NCBI GenBank assembly: GCA_963281155.1
Contig: CAUJLY010000001.1
Location: 6,882,001-6,946,000 of the forward strand
Origin: Rhabditophanes sp. KR3021
Taxonomy: Eukaryota > Nematoda > Chromadorea > Rhabditida > Alloionematidae
DNA length: 64,000 nt
Reading direction: 5' to 3'
Shown here piece by piece: positions 10,394-22,016 of this stretch; the first letter of the stretch is position 1, and each line of letters opens with the position of its first letter. Both the position numbers and the translations under genes were made by a program. The notes under the pieces were generated by a model. That model searched no databases and had not been told where the DNA came from. It worked only from the letters and a program-made list of their open reading frames with translations.

Positions 10394-12737
10394 CAAGAAT
10401 TTACTTTACACTTCAATGAAATTCAATAAGTTCTCCAAATTTAACCCAAAATGATATGTGTGATCTCTATTTTATAATCCATTCAAAAAGACTACATTCC
10501 TGTAAAACACGAAAAATTATGCTTCAATTTTACACACACAAAAAATTAATTTTACTTATTTCATTTGACAATACACTTCCTTTTCTTTGACAACCTAATA
10601 TTGTAAAGAAAATGATATACATAAATATTCCTTAATTCCTTGACTCAGTTTTTATTGTAATTATAACTTTTTGCAAACATTCACCAATTATTTAAAGAAA
10701 GATGTTTTGATTATTCATCCCTGATTTAATTGAATGACGTCTTGTTTACCTTTGCCTGATTAACTCATTTATAACAAAGAATGCAATTTCCAAAAATAAC
10801 TTAACATGACAAATTAATGGACTACTAATAAATTTTTCTTTGAGTAATGTCTTCAAATGATGTCATAATAATTTTGAATCTATCATGAACTCCATAATAC
10901 ATCAACATTTATAAAATAACTATGGTGTAGGTGTCAAAATATTGAAATACGAGATAAGCTTTTTTACATAAATTTAATGAGATTTAGTTGAGGCTAGTTT
11001 GTACAAAAAGAATTCATACATTAAAAAAGCACACTTTCAATGTACTTTCTAGCATAAGAGCGTTTGATTTATAGACACAGTCCGCACCTGGTTCAAAGTA
11101 ATTTTATGGCATTTTACGGTGTATGAATAATGTTTAAATGTTTGATAGAATTTATTTTTATACACATTTAGAGTATATTTGAGGCAATGGTGAGATCTTG
11201 TATCATTTAAAAAACTGTTTTTAGTAGAATGAAACCTTTGGCAAAACACAAAGATTATTCATTATTCATTTTAATCCCCTTGGATTATTCAAATGTTTAA
11301 GAGAGACAAAGCCACCAAAGAAAACTTTTATTCGGATACTTAGAAGATTAAAGAGGTTTATCAGTTTTAAGTAGATATTGATATGCTCTTTGTTAATTGA
11401 AAATATTTATTAAAAATATGAGTTATTAAAGGTACACATGTATTTATTGCACGAAGATTAAGTAAGTTTGGACATTTATGAAAGTGATATAAATTGATAC
11501 TAAATTACGATCATCTAGTCTACAAAGTTTGGTGTTGCTAAATTTTTATTTAATGCGAAGTCTTGTACCTAGATTAGGATAATTTTAAGATTTAATGATT
11601 GTGCCATGGGAAACCATATGATGTGTGAATAATTAAAAAACTAAATGCTCGAAGTTTATGTTTGCTGCCAATTTGGAAGAACTTTACTTTTTTAGTTCCA
11701 TTCCGAAAGATTCTTTATAATTGCATTCAGGTGTTTTTTTGGATTGTTATAAATTGCTAAATACTCATATTTAAAAAAATCTTTAAATGATGCTTTTTAA
11801 AGATGGTAACAGAATTTGTAATCATAACTCGCGAATCAAACTATTTTTACTTTAACCATATGCATCTTATAATATCCTGAAAATGTAATGTTCTATGTTT
11901 TGATTTGTATCATCAATGAGACTTTGCAAATCTTTTTCATTAAACATATCATATAATTGTTATGCAAGATGATCTGTTATTTTAAAGCAATTATAAATAT
12001 CTATTAAAGAGGCTAAATAAATCAATAAGCAACGTTCATTTAGTCTATTCGAATTTAATTGGACCATAGCATAAAGTCATCAAAATTAATATTCAAATTT
12101 TAAATCAAAAACATTACAGAATTGCAATGTCATTGTATTATTTTTCTATCAATCCAGGTTCAGAATCCCGTTTTCTACGGATGTAGTGCAGATTATGCTT
12201 GTTTCGGTTAGATATGATTGTCTTCCCAACATGATCTGCCAATCAAATAAAACAACAAATTATGGTATGTTTCAATTAAATATTATTTATTTTAGACCGA
12301 TGTGTAAACGCATGTCACAATATGTAACTTCAACTTTACTGTTTACATAACAAATGCCTAATATTTATTAATTTAGTTACAATTAGTTTTATATACAAAC
12401 AATCATAATAAATACCCTTCTAAAATCACATCTTTGTTAATAACGTTTTTGTCACACTTATTTTTTCATCTATCAAAGTATACAATCCCTACATTATAAG
12501 CCACCCAGCCATTTTTTAGATTAGATTGTCCACTATATACTACACATTACTTTTCAATATACAAAGTAGAGTTAATCAGACATATGCAAGTGTCTTACCC
12601 AAATGCAAAAAACAGATAAACTTTCGTTTTTTTGATTTGTTCGGAATACGTTGTTGTCATGCTCTTAATTTGATTGCATACATCATAGTTGTGTTTAACA
12701 TTTAATTTGTGTTATTTAATTATTTTGGTTTAACATC
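10394..12737. other. Intergenic region
   Basis: About 2.3 kb without convincing coding sequence. A 66-codon minus-strand frame at 11049-11249 has no features of a real protein. Near 12160 there is a fragment resembling a tRNA B box with one extra base, but no matching A box. Nothing else seen. Confidence 0.45.
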
Positions 12738-14641
12738 ATGTTGTTTAAAAACATCTTAAGTAAAAAGGGATTTAATTTGCAAGGTTTGAGGTAAGTTGGT
12801 GTGACTTTAATATTTTAACAACTCATTTTTGTAATAGGGCCATAAGTTATGTTCACCGGTCTTCTCCAGACTTGTTACTCCATCACACTCTCAATGATCG
12901 CCTTCGCATGTCACGTGATACATTTGGAGACAAAGAGTTTGTTTCCTTTCCTGCGCAAGGCATAAATAAAAGTTATTCCGAGTTTTACAAAGACGTGTCT
13001 AATCTTGCGTCGGGCCTGAATGCTTTAAACTTCAAAAGAGGCGATCGAATTGCAATATGGGCTCCTAATTATTATGAATGGGTTCAAAGTCAGTTTGCAG
13101 CTAGTTACGCTGGGCTAATCTTAGTCAACATCAATCCGGCTTACAAAGCCGAGGAACTTAAATATTCTCTTAAAGCTGTTGGAGTGTCTGGTGTAATTTG
13201 TCCCGAAAGTTTCTTGACTTCGAACTATTATGAAACTATGTGTGATATTATACCCTCAATTCGTAATGGACCTTTGAATAATGGAGAAATAAATTCAAAA
13301 GAATTTCCCGATATGAAGCATCTTATTACATTTGGACAAACTAAAAGTTTAAATGGAAGTTGGTCATTCAATGATATTTGTGAGATCCAATCCGCAGAAA
13401 GTAAAAAGCAAATTGAAGAAATACAAGCAAAAATGATATTCGACGACGTCGCAAATATCCAATTCACTTCTGGGACTACAGGGAAACCCAAAGCAGTCGC
13501 TTTAACTCACTTTAAGTAACTTTAAAGCTTTCATTACCACCTTTAATATATTTGTAATTTTAGCATCGTAAACAATGCTTTCTTCACGAAGCAAGATTGG
13601 CATTTCAAAGAAGGCCAAGAAACTATATGCATGCCTTGTCCCTTATTCCATTGTATTGGTTCAATTCTTGGTTCACTGCTAACAGTTGTGAATGGAGGAA
13701 AAATATGTTTTCCATCACCTTCTTTTAATGGCAGCAAGACACTAACAACGATTCAAGATGATAAATGTAGTTTCGTTATTGGTACTCCTACCATGTTTAT
13801 TGATATGTTGAGACTTTACGATCCTAAGGAATTTGATATTAGATCCCTGAAAGGTTTGATGATGGGTGGAGCTCCTTGCCCAGCGGCTTTGTGTGATAAA
13901 CTTGTTGATGCATGGAATGTTCAAAATATCATTCTTGGGTAGGGTTGAAGTTTTTGTTTTGTTACTTATTTGATTTGCAGATATGGCGCAACAGAATTGT
14001 CGCCTGGGTGCGTGATGTCCGATTTGACGGTGCCATTGGAGGAAAGAAGAAAAGTTACTGGACGCATCTTACCACATCTCGAAGCAGGAGTATTTGATAA
14101 AGAAGGCAGACCAGTCAAAAAGGGAGTTATTGGTGAAATTTATTTCCGTGGTCACGCTGTTATGAAGGAGTACTGGAACGATGAAGAAGCTACAAAGAAA
14201 ATTTTAGGAAGGGATAGATGGCTTAAAACCGGAGATATTGGCTTTATTGATGAAAAAGAAACAGTCACTTTAACTGGGAGAGAAAAAGATGTGATTATTT
14301 GTGGCGGTGAGAATATTTATCCAGCTGAAATTGAGCAATTTCTACTGACTGTGCCAAATGTAGTTGAGGTTCAAGTAGTGGGTGTACCTGATGCTAGGTT
14401 AGGAGAGAAGGTTTGTGCCTGGGTTAATGTAAATGAAGCCGGAAAGAAAATTATTGATGAGAAATATATCAAAGACTTTTGCAAAGACAAAATTGCTCAC
14501 TTCAAAGTTCCTCATTATGTTACTATTAAAGATGCAACTCAGTTTCCTAGAACTGCTTCTGGTAAAGTTCAGAAATTCAAAATGATTGAAATAAGTGCAA
14601 AGGAACTGGGATTGGAGAATGTTAAAAGTCATTTTTCATAA
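12738..14641 (+). CDS. ACSF2: Mitochondrial acyl-CoA synthetase, ACSF2 type
   Basis: Activates medium-chain fatty acids to acyl-CoA via an acyl-AMP intermediate, probably in mitochondria. Four exons: 12738-12790, 12838-13515, 13564-13938, 13981-14641; introns 42-48 nt with GT-AG ends and matching phases; product 588 residues (human ACSF2 615). The first exon gives a basic, Ser/Phe-rich leader (MLFKNILSKKGFNLQG) suited to mitochondrial import. Adenylate-forming motifs are complete: the P-loop FTSGTTGKPKAVALTH, ILGYGATE, WLKTGDIGFID, the hinge/lid motif GREKDVIICGGENIYPAEIE, and PRTASGKVQKF carrying the catalytic lysine. IWAPNYYEWVQSQFAASYAG is typical of the ACSF2 branch. Three kilobases downstream lies a dead paralogue. 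Chain-length preference is not readable from sequence. Confidence 0.92.
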
Positions 14642-15223
14642 AATAAAGTTTGATTCTCAAAGATTCTATATTATTTTAAATCCCATGCAGAGTTAAAATG
14701 TAATAAAATGTTGTGCTACTAAATTGTCAGTTACCTTAGTAAAACATTTATAAAAATGACTTGCAATGCATCTAAAATGATTTTTAACACATCAGTATGC
14801 ATAGTTCGCAACACCTTAGAATGGTTCACAACACTTCCATATAGTTTGCATCACCTTAAAAATGATGCGAAAAGATTATTTGTATACATTTTTTTCCTAC
14901 AAAAGTCCTCCTTTGTAGCGAAAGAGTGATATCTTTAAAAAAATATTTAAATATCGACCTAAAAGTGATGATAAAAAACATGAAATTTCTTCTATTACAA
15001 AATTTAGACACTTTGTGGACCGTGTAACAAAAATTGTAATAAAGATGTTATATTCAATTTAAATGTTATGCAAGTTTAAAATGCAATAAACTTTGATAAC
15101 ATATTATACGACATTTCAATTTTGTCTACCTTTCAACAGATCTTGGAAGAGTCATGCTTAAAATATTTATAAATTGTTAATATAAAAAGCGAAGGAAGTA
15201 TTAAATTTCATTACCAAACAAAT
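14642..15223. other. Intergenic region with short tandem repeat
   Basis: AT-rich spacer between ACSF2 and the transthyretin-like gene. It holds three tandem degenerate 20-nt units at 14804-14863, reported separately. No coding or RNA gene seen. Confidence 0.45.
14804..14863. repeat. Three tandem 20-nt units
   Basis: Units begin GTTCGCAACACCTTAGAATG, GTTCACAACACTTCCATATA and GTTTGCATCACCTTAAAAAT. They are directly adjacent, the same length and about 60-70% alike. No function is evident. Confidence 0.5.
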
Positions 15224-15640
15224 ATGTCTAAAGTGGTTTTCGTGTTTATTTTTATGCTTTTATTTGAAGCATTACCCTTAATCAACGCTGATCTGCAAGT
15301 TGTCCATTCATGTGGAACCATTTATTGCAAAGAAAGGAGAATGGTTGATATGCCAATCAAACTATATAATGCCAACGTATTTATTTCTGATAAATTAATG
15401 GCTTCGAATAAAACAGATTCAATGGGTCAATTTTGCGTCAAAGGATCACTGAATGATTGGTTTTCAGTCACACCTTACCTCTTTATAGAAAGTAATAATG
15501 CCGATGATCATTGTAAGGATAAACTTCCTGCTCGATTTTTGTTAAAAAATGAAACTGATTATGTTTCTGAAGGCTTTCCTCACAATTTTAATATTTACTT
15601 AGAAAATTTTTTTTGGTATGGTTATAAAAGAAGTATTTAA
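15224..15640 (+). CDS. Transthyretin-like (TTL/ttr) secreted protein
   Basis: Member of the nematode-specific transthyretin-like family of small secreted proteins, which act extracellularly; family members include bridging and signalling molecules, but most have no known ligand. 138 residues in one exon. Signal peptide: residues 1-22 (MSKVVFVFIFMLLFEALPLI then NA). The mature domain shows the family order: a first strand with cysteines (SCGTIYCKERRM), IKLYNANVFISDKLMAS, the diagnostic K-T-D-S-x-G-x-F turn (NKTDSMGQFCVKG), and a PYLFIESNN strand followed by DHCKDKLP. N-glycosylation sequons are present (NKT, NET). It sits just upstream of an acid phosphatase on the same strand; a similar pair occurs at 59-62 kb. 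Confidence 0.85.
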   Translation: MSKVVFVFIFMLLFEALPLINADLQVVHSCGTIYCKERRMVDMPIKLYNANVFISDKLMASNKTDSMGQFCVKGSLNDWFSVTPYLFIESNNADDHCKDKLPARFLLKNETDYVSEGFPHNFNIYLENFFWYGYKRSI

Positions 15641-16360
15641 TTTGCTTTTACACATACTCCATTTTCAATAACATATAAATAAAAGCTATACTTATAATTT
15701 GATTTTATACAAATTCCATTTAGTCCATATTGATATTTTGTCCTTAGTTAATTATACTCAGAACATTTTAATTAATTTTTCTGTTTGTTCTTAAACTTGG
15801 CTACGGGAATACTTAAATTGGCCTGCAAATTTTGAAAAAAGTAAAGCTGACTGACTTGGAAAAATTCTAATTTAGTATTGACTAGGATACTTTTATTATG
15901 TCAGGATACCACCGAGTTTAAATAATTGTAAACAATCATAACAATAGTGTCTCAAAAAGCTGCTTATCAGATCTTATGTTATATGCTTTGTGTAATGAAT
16001 TTATGATTGTGTTGGAAGCAAACAATTTCCTTTAAATATTATCTGCTGATCGAGCATAATTCATTTAAAATCAGTATCAATTCTAGTACGAATGATTTAA
16101 ACATCAGAGACTTTTTCGGTTACAAAATAACTCACTTAATAAGACCTTATTTTCACTCAAAATGAAGTCAGGTAAAACTATAATATGTACCTCAATTAAC
16201 AAATAATTCAAATCATTTTAAAAACCAACAAACCATTATTTTATCAAATAACCGAGTTCGTTTTAAGCCTCCTATTTGTTACTTAATAAAGGTTTCCATT
16301 CCGCACAAATCGAGGGAGTCGTGTTTCCTTTTATTGACATATCGAGCATCCTTTTCGATT
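15641..16360. other. Intergenic region
   Basis: About 0.7 kb between the transthyretin-like and acid phosphatase genes. AATAAA-like signals near 15676 probably end the upstream transcript. No gene seen. Confidence 0.45.
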
Positions 16361-17629
16361 ATGCATTGTAATCAAAGACTATATAAATTAAAATTATACA
16401 TTTTGATTTGTTATATAATGTTTTTTGTTGTTTGTGTGCTGAGTTTCATTTTTTGTCTGGATGTTAGAATTCAAGGATTAGAATTGATTCATGTCCATGT
16501 AGTAAGTTTGCACTTATAAATCTGTTTTTAATTTGAATTTCAGTTGTCACGTCATGGCTTTAGAACACCACTTCGATTTTTTGAATATGACAAACACAAG
16601 GATTACGAATGGCCTGTCGAAAATGGAGAAATAACACCAAAAGGAATGCGTGAACAATATGATCTGGGAAAAAGATTAATGAATCGTTACACTAAAGAGT
16701 ACAAATTAATATCCCCTGTTTACAATCCTAAACATATTAATGTATTCAGCACAAACAAAAACAGAGCTTTATCGTCTGCTCAGGCACAAATGGCTGGTTT
16801 CTTTTCAAAATCAAAAGGTGGTTTTTTCGGTAAGAAAAATAAAGATTGGCCATTTGATTGGATTCCGATTCCGATTCATTCTGATAAATTGGAAAATGAT
16901 TATTTGTTGAATGTTAAGTGGAATTGTAGTAAATTGCATCAATTAATTGAAGAAAGACATAATAAGGAAGAATTTTTGATGTTTCAAAGGTCTTTTGATA
17001 GTTTATTTAAATATGTTGCTTTACATACTAATGAAACTATTAATTCTGTTGTAGCATTGAAGAGAGTTTATGGTACTGTTCGAGTTGAAAAACAATACTT
17101 TGGGCTAGATCAACCTAAGTGGTTAACTGACGATATATTTGAACAAATGGCGACTGTTGTCAATAGATCTTTAAATTACAGATTCGGTGGCCCAGCATTT
17201 GGGATTGAAGAAGATCTTGAACAAATTAAATTACGATCGGGACATTTGTTATACAAAATGATTCAAAACATGGAAGAAATGATTAATCAAAAGGAAGTTC
17301 CCAAGTATGTTGTTTACAATGCACATGATTCGACAGTTGTGTCTTTTGCTAATACTTTAAATCTGGGTGATGTCATTTTAAAGGATGGTCAGATTGATTA
17401 TTCAGCATCATTCGTGATCGAATTATGGCAAGGAGACGATAAATATTATGTCAAAGTTCTGTACTCAAAAAATGCTTATGCTGACTACGAAGTAATGACA
17501 AACTTAATTCCAGGCTGCCCTGATTCAACAAATAGCAAACTATGTCCTTTTTCCACATTCAAAGATAGAAGTGAAAAGTATGTTTTGGCTGATCCATTAA
17601 ATCATTGTGATACTACTACACTTTACTAA
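16361..17629 (+). CDS. Histidine acid phosphatase family protein, copy 1
   Basis: Histidine phosphatase superfamily, branch 2 (acid phosphatase/phytase type): hydrolyses phosphomonoesters at low pH, normally in lysosome, gut lumen or outside the cell. Exons 16361-16501 and 16544-17629, with a 42-nt phase-0 intron; product 408 residues. The N-terminus has one hydrophobic stretch (YILICYIMFFVVCVLSFIFC), a signal peptide or type II anchor. Catalytic motif LSRHGFRTP contains the nucleophile His51 in R-H-G-x-R-x-P; the proton donor pair is His308-Asp309 in YNAHDSTVV. Both are intact, so it should be active. An earlier in-frame TTG is not preferred over the ATG at 16361. Paralogue at 59438 has the same intron position and near-identical motif spacing. 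Confidence 0.88.
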
Positions 17630-18080
17630 ACCTGTTTTAATAAACTAAAAATAATTGCACAAAAATCATTAATCAAACACATTTTGGTTAAAGCATGTAA
17701 TTGATATAAAGGATAATTTTTAAAGGAGTAAATGATATTTATTTGACCTTTATTGCATGATCACAAACATTTTGAAAGTGTTTCTCATCATAAAAAAAAT
17801 TCTATTTATAATTTTAATAAATCATGTCTCTAAAAATAATCATCCTTGTACTTGAAAAGTTGGTCATATCTATTTTTAAACACAATCAGATGATATCAAA
17901 TTATCTTAAAATTATTTAACTTGTTTATTGGGCAATTTTTTAAAAGCTACATATAGAAAAAATAATCATGTGAGAAACCTGAACGATTTGTTTTGAAAGA
18001 TTTGCGATATAAAGAGAATGGAAAATGTGTGGAAATCATTTTTCAGTTTATATTGAATAGGAATTAACTATCTAGTAACA
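17630..18080. other. Intergenic region
   Basis: Short AT-rich spacer between acid phosphatase and the ACSF2-like gene. No gene or repeat seen. Confidence 0.45.
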
Positions 18081-19396
18081 ATGATTTCAATTAAAAAAGG
18101 CATCCAAGAAAATATATTAAATTTTACTCGTTGTTTAAAGTAAGTACTCGTAATTATTTATTTTTTTAATTTTAATTTAGTCATACAATCAAAATAAATA
18201 ATCACCAATGCAATATTAATACAGTTAATACAACCTTGAATGATAAACTACATTTAGCTTTAGAACGAACTCCAGATAAGGAATTTGCAGTGTTTCCTGA
18301 GCAAAATATTAGGAAAACATTCCTTGAATTTTATATTGACGTTCTAACATTTGCGAGTGGTTTGAATAGTCTTTCCTTAAAACACGGAGACAGAATCGGT
18401 ATTTGGTCAGATAATCATTATGAATGTTTACAGGGCCAATATGCAGCTGCGTATGCCGGTTTAATTGCCGTTAACATCGATTCTGGATTTGAGAAAGTTA
18501 ATTTGGAAAAAGCTTTGAAGGAGGCTAATGTTAATGCATTAATTTGCTCAAATAGTGAACCATACTTTTATCAAACTTTAAGTGAACTTATTCCCGAAAT
18601 GATAAACTTACCCAAAGGAATAAGTGGGTTGAAATCACAAAAGTTCCATGAATTGAAATATGTTATTTTATTTAATTCGGAACAATATGAACATGGGGCA
18701 TTCTCTTTAAATGATGTCTCAACAATGGGAACAAAAACCAATCAAGGAAACATCTTTAAAATTCAAGGAAATATGAATTTCAAAGATTTGGCGACGATCC
18801 AATACACCTTATCAAACGACATTCCTACAATTGAATCATCTACCCATGAAACTATGATAAACAAAGCTATTGCAGCAAATACTAAGCTCCAAAACTTGAA
18901 TGAGCAGACAGTCACATGTATTCCGGGTTTTTTATCACCATCGCTACCATTAAACGCAATTTTAAATTCAAGCTCAATCGTAATTCCTTCATCTCATTTT
19001 GAAATCGATAAGACAATAGAATGTTTACTCAAAGAGCAATGTAATTATATTGTTGCCGATGAAAGTATGTTGAATAAATTGTGTACTGATAAAGCATTGG
19101 TGAAGGTAAAAGATTTTAATTTGGAGTGTGCTATCATTACAGATCAAAATGTTTCAAATTCATTGTATAACAAATTGTCTCAACATTTTAATGTTAATAC
19201 TTTTATCACTGCTCATCAATTGTTTGAATTGCCAAATAATCAGGCATTAGTTAAATCAAATGAAAGTTACAAAGATGCCCTAGTTGCTCAATCATTATTT
19301 GAAGATAGAAAAGAAGGTACTACGCTTTTTGTGGATCAAACTACCTCTTTATTATCAAAGATTTGTATGAAAAAACATAATATCAAAAGACTTTGA
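18081..19396 (+). CDS. Truncated, catalytically dead ACSF2 paralogue
   Basis: Clear paralogue of the ACSF2 gene at 12738. Exons 18081-18139 and 18181-19396 (41-nt intron, phase 2, same position as intron 1 of ACSF2), 424 residues. Shared stretches: TLNDKLHLALERTPDKEFAV, FASGLNSLSLKHGDRIGIWS, YECLQGQYAAAYAGLIAVNI. The ATP-gripping P-loop is destroyed: where ACSF2 has TSGTTGKPKAVALTH, this has TLSNDIPTIESSTHE. The YGATE motif is replaced by ITAHQLFELP, and the entire C-terminal lid with the catalytic lysine is absent. It cannot make acyl-AMP. Yet the frame is open for 1.2 kb with coding-like composition, and it has lost introns 2 and 3. It is either a kept non-enzymatic protein or a recent relic; I favour a retained pseudoenzyme. 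Confidence 0.8.
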
Positions 19397-20094
19397 TTTT
19401 TTTGCCTTAAGACAATAAATATTTAGTATGCCCTTAGCTTGTTTTTAGATGTACTTTATTAAAGGTATAATTTAAGTGCAAAGATACTTCAATTAGTTTA
19501 TACATGTATAATTTCATTTTACATTCATCAAACTATCTATCATTAAGCGATTAAAATAAAAATTCTTCAGCATTTATTTTGTGGTAAGTACAATTATTGT
19601 TATATTTATATCTCTCAGCAAATGCATAACACTCATTCGATCAAATTATCAGCAATTCAGTTTAAGAGCATAACGCACAATACAAATATATTGAACTAGC
19701 ATGTAAACTTTTTGATTAAATTTAAACGTCCCAAAAAACATTTGACATTGTAAAACCTACTGCCGCGAACAAGTATTTAAATGCACTTCAAAGGAAAAAT
19801 ATTAAAGCATATGTTTTCCAATCAAAGTTTATTAACAAAGCATTTTGTTATTATTGTGTAAAGCAAAATTTGAAAACTATTAATAAAAAAAATCGTAGAT
19901 TATTTAATGAGCTTAATGTTCTTTTTGGAATTGATAAAAAAATTAATTATATCCTTGGCAAACATAAAAATCCAATATCAGTGCTTGGCACGTAATTTAG
20001 AATACAGATATGAAACATTTATTTAAATTTCATTCATCTACAAGATAATGACGCAAATAAAATATATTACATTTTCCAGATTTATTCCAATTTT
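19397..20094. other. Intergenic, convergent 3' ends
   Basis: AT-rich region between the ends of the dead ACSF2 paralogue (plus) and the serpentine receptor (minus). No gene, tRNA or clear repeat seen. Confidence 0.45.
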
Positions 20095-21154
20095 CTAAAC
20101 AACACCTTCAACTAAAAAGACAGGTAGAGCAGTTTTACTTTTCTTCCAAATCTTAAAATTCCGAAACTCATTTCCAAAAACCAATTTTCTGATAGGTTTG
20201 ATAACAACAATCAACATATAAGCATCTCCAAAACAAACAAAAATAAAAACATAATTTTTGATCATTTTAAAAAACCAAAACACTGAATCATCGACTCCTT
20301 TAGAATGAAAATGCGTGGCGATAGGATAATTAATCAAATATAAGCTTTGAAAAATAATTACAAGAGTTGAGAAAATTGTGAAGGAAGCTTCTCCTTTCAC
20401 TAATTTGTTTTTGAAGTATTTGGCGATTGTTAAGATTAGAGAGGCGATGTTGAAGAAAATTGATATGAGAGTTATATAAAGGAAAATGGCCAAAATAGTT
20501 GAATAACTAAGTAATCTACCATTATCCGAAACAATAGTTTCAAATATTGCCACAGTCTTAAAATTCGTATATGAATTATTGTACTGTTTGAAAGTAACTG
20601 GAACCAACGAAGTTAATACGCACAAAATAACCATTATAATTAGCCCACTGCAACATTTAAACTTATAATACTTTTGCAATTTCTAAAGACATTATTATTT
20701 ATTTTTCTAACTCTTAATCACTTACACTTATTCCTTGAGCGTCGAAAATGGTAAAAACTATATTGTATAAGACAAAGTAGAAAACACATAAATATTGAAG
20801 TCCATTGATAAGCAAAGACAGGAAAGAAATAATATTTAATGAAATATTTGCTTGAGTTGGATATACATTTTTGGCAAGATATTCAACTTCAGGCAGAAGA
20901 CTCGTATATATGTGGAATATAAGAAGAAGAAAATTCAAGATACCTTTTATAAAGACTGTTTTGTAGAAAGGTGTTTTAAATTGAATTGTGGCATCATTCA
21001 ATTTTACGTATAATCTAATTAAGATGAACATATACAGAATTGAGCTTAATAATATAATAATTAAATGAATACATAAACCTATCCATGTTGTATAAACAGT
21101 TGCGAAGGGAATAACTTTTTGCAATTCAAAGAAAGATTTATTGTGAGATTCCAT
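20095..21154 (-). CDS. Nematode seven-transmembrane serpentine receptor (Srg-like)
   Basis: Probable chemoreceptor of sensory neurons. Exon 1 21154-20726 and exon 2 20682-20095, with a 43-nt phase-0 intron (GTAAGT...CTTTAG), join to 338 residues. Seven hydrophobic segments are visible: around residues 15-45 (WIGLCIHLIIILLSSILYMF), 65-85 (GILNFLLLIFHIYTSLL), 105-135, 153-173 (LIIMVILCVLTSLV), 200-228, 243-265 and 280-305. The last ends in IKPIRKLVFGNEF, like the basic ending of the Srg superfamily, and FYKTVFIKGILNFL resembles the TM2 region of Srg receptors. Membership of the worm serpentine receptors is likely from topology; the exact family is uncertain. Confidence 0.68.
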
Positions 21155-22016
21155 TGTTTAGCTTTAATTTTGGGAAAAAATAATAAATATATTTGTGACC
21201 TGCAAAAATGAATAAGTAAAGTAGCGGAGAAATTAAATCATTTATAAAAACGGTTGCGGCACCCACAACTCCTAAACAATTACTAATATACAAATTTATG
21301 AAATGTTTAGTTATGGCTTAATACACGAACAATGATAATACATCATATTAGGAAGGGGTATGCTACTGCTATATATTATATGAAATGAAAATGAATAATC
21401 CTTATTTTCTCCATATTAAAATTAAACATCTTTTTAATAATGTGCCATTTCTGTTTAATCACACAACAATAATATATAGGCATATTCTTACCTCAATGCA
21501 TATTTTAAAGTGATGTGGTAAGTACGTAATAAGGAGATTCAAACTTTTTTTGCTAAGAATACAATTAATAGTCAGTAAAGTTCAAATATGGTTACTGCAA
21601 AGGCATAAATTTAAGTGAAATAAGATTTCATTAGAAAAATAATCATGTGAATGGTGACGTAAACTCCTTTATGGGCTTTTCTATCGTTATTGTATACAAA
21701 CTATCGCAGACATACCGATAAGAATAATTTTTTAATGAGTAAATTAAGTACCTTCATGTGAGTTTGCTTTTGGCAAATCGTATAATTTTTGTGAGGAGTG
21801 GCTGAGGGATGTACAACTATCAATAGAATTCTTTTTGATAAGAAAAAAGTAGACACCTTTAACAAGAGATATTATATAGTATTTGTAATGAAGTTTATTT
21901 TTAGAAAATTCGTAGTTTTTATTGACAAATAAATATGTGCAAAGATGTATTATAGTTGTAACAAATATGATATAACGTTATATAATTGCGGCCAAAAATA
22001 GACAAAACAAGCCCAT
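21155..22016. other. Intergenic region
   Basis: About 0.86 kb of AT-rich sequence upstream of the serpentine receptor and downstream of the next minus-strand gene. No coding frame or RNA gene recognised. Confidence 0.45.

Noticed and set aside
12150..12200. Possible tRNA B box (GGTTCAGAATCC)
   Set aside because: It has one base too many, and no A box or acceptor stem could be found around it.
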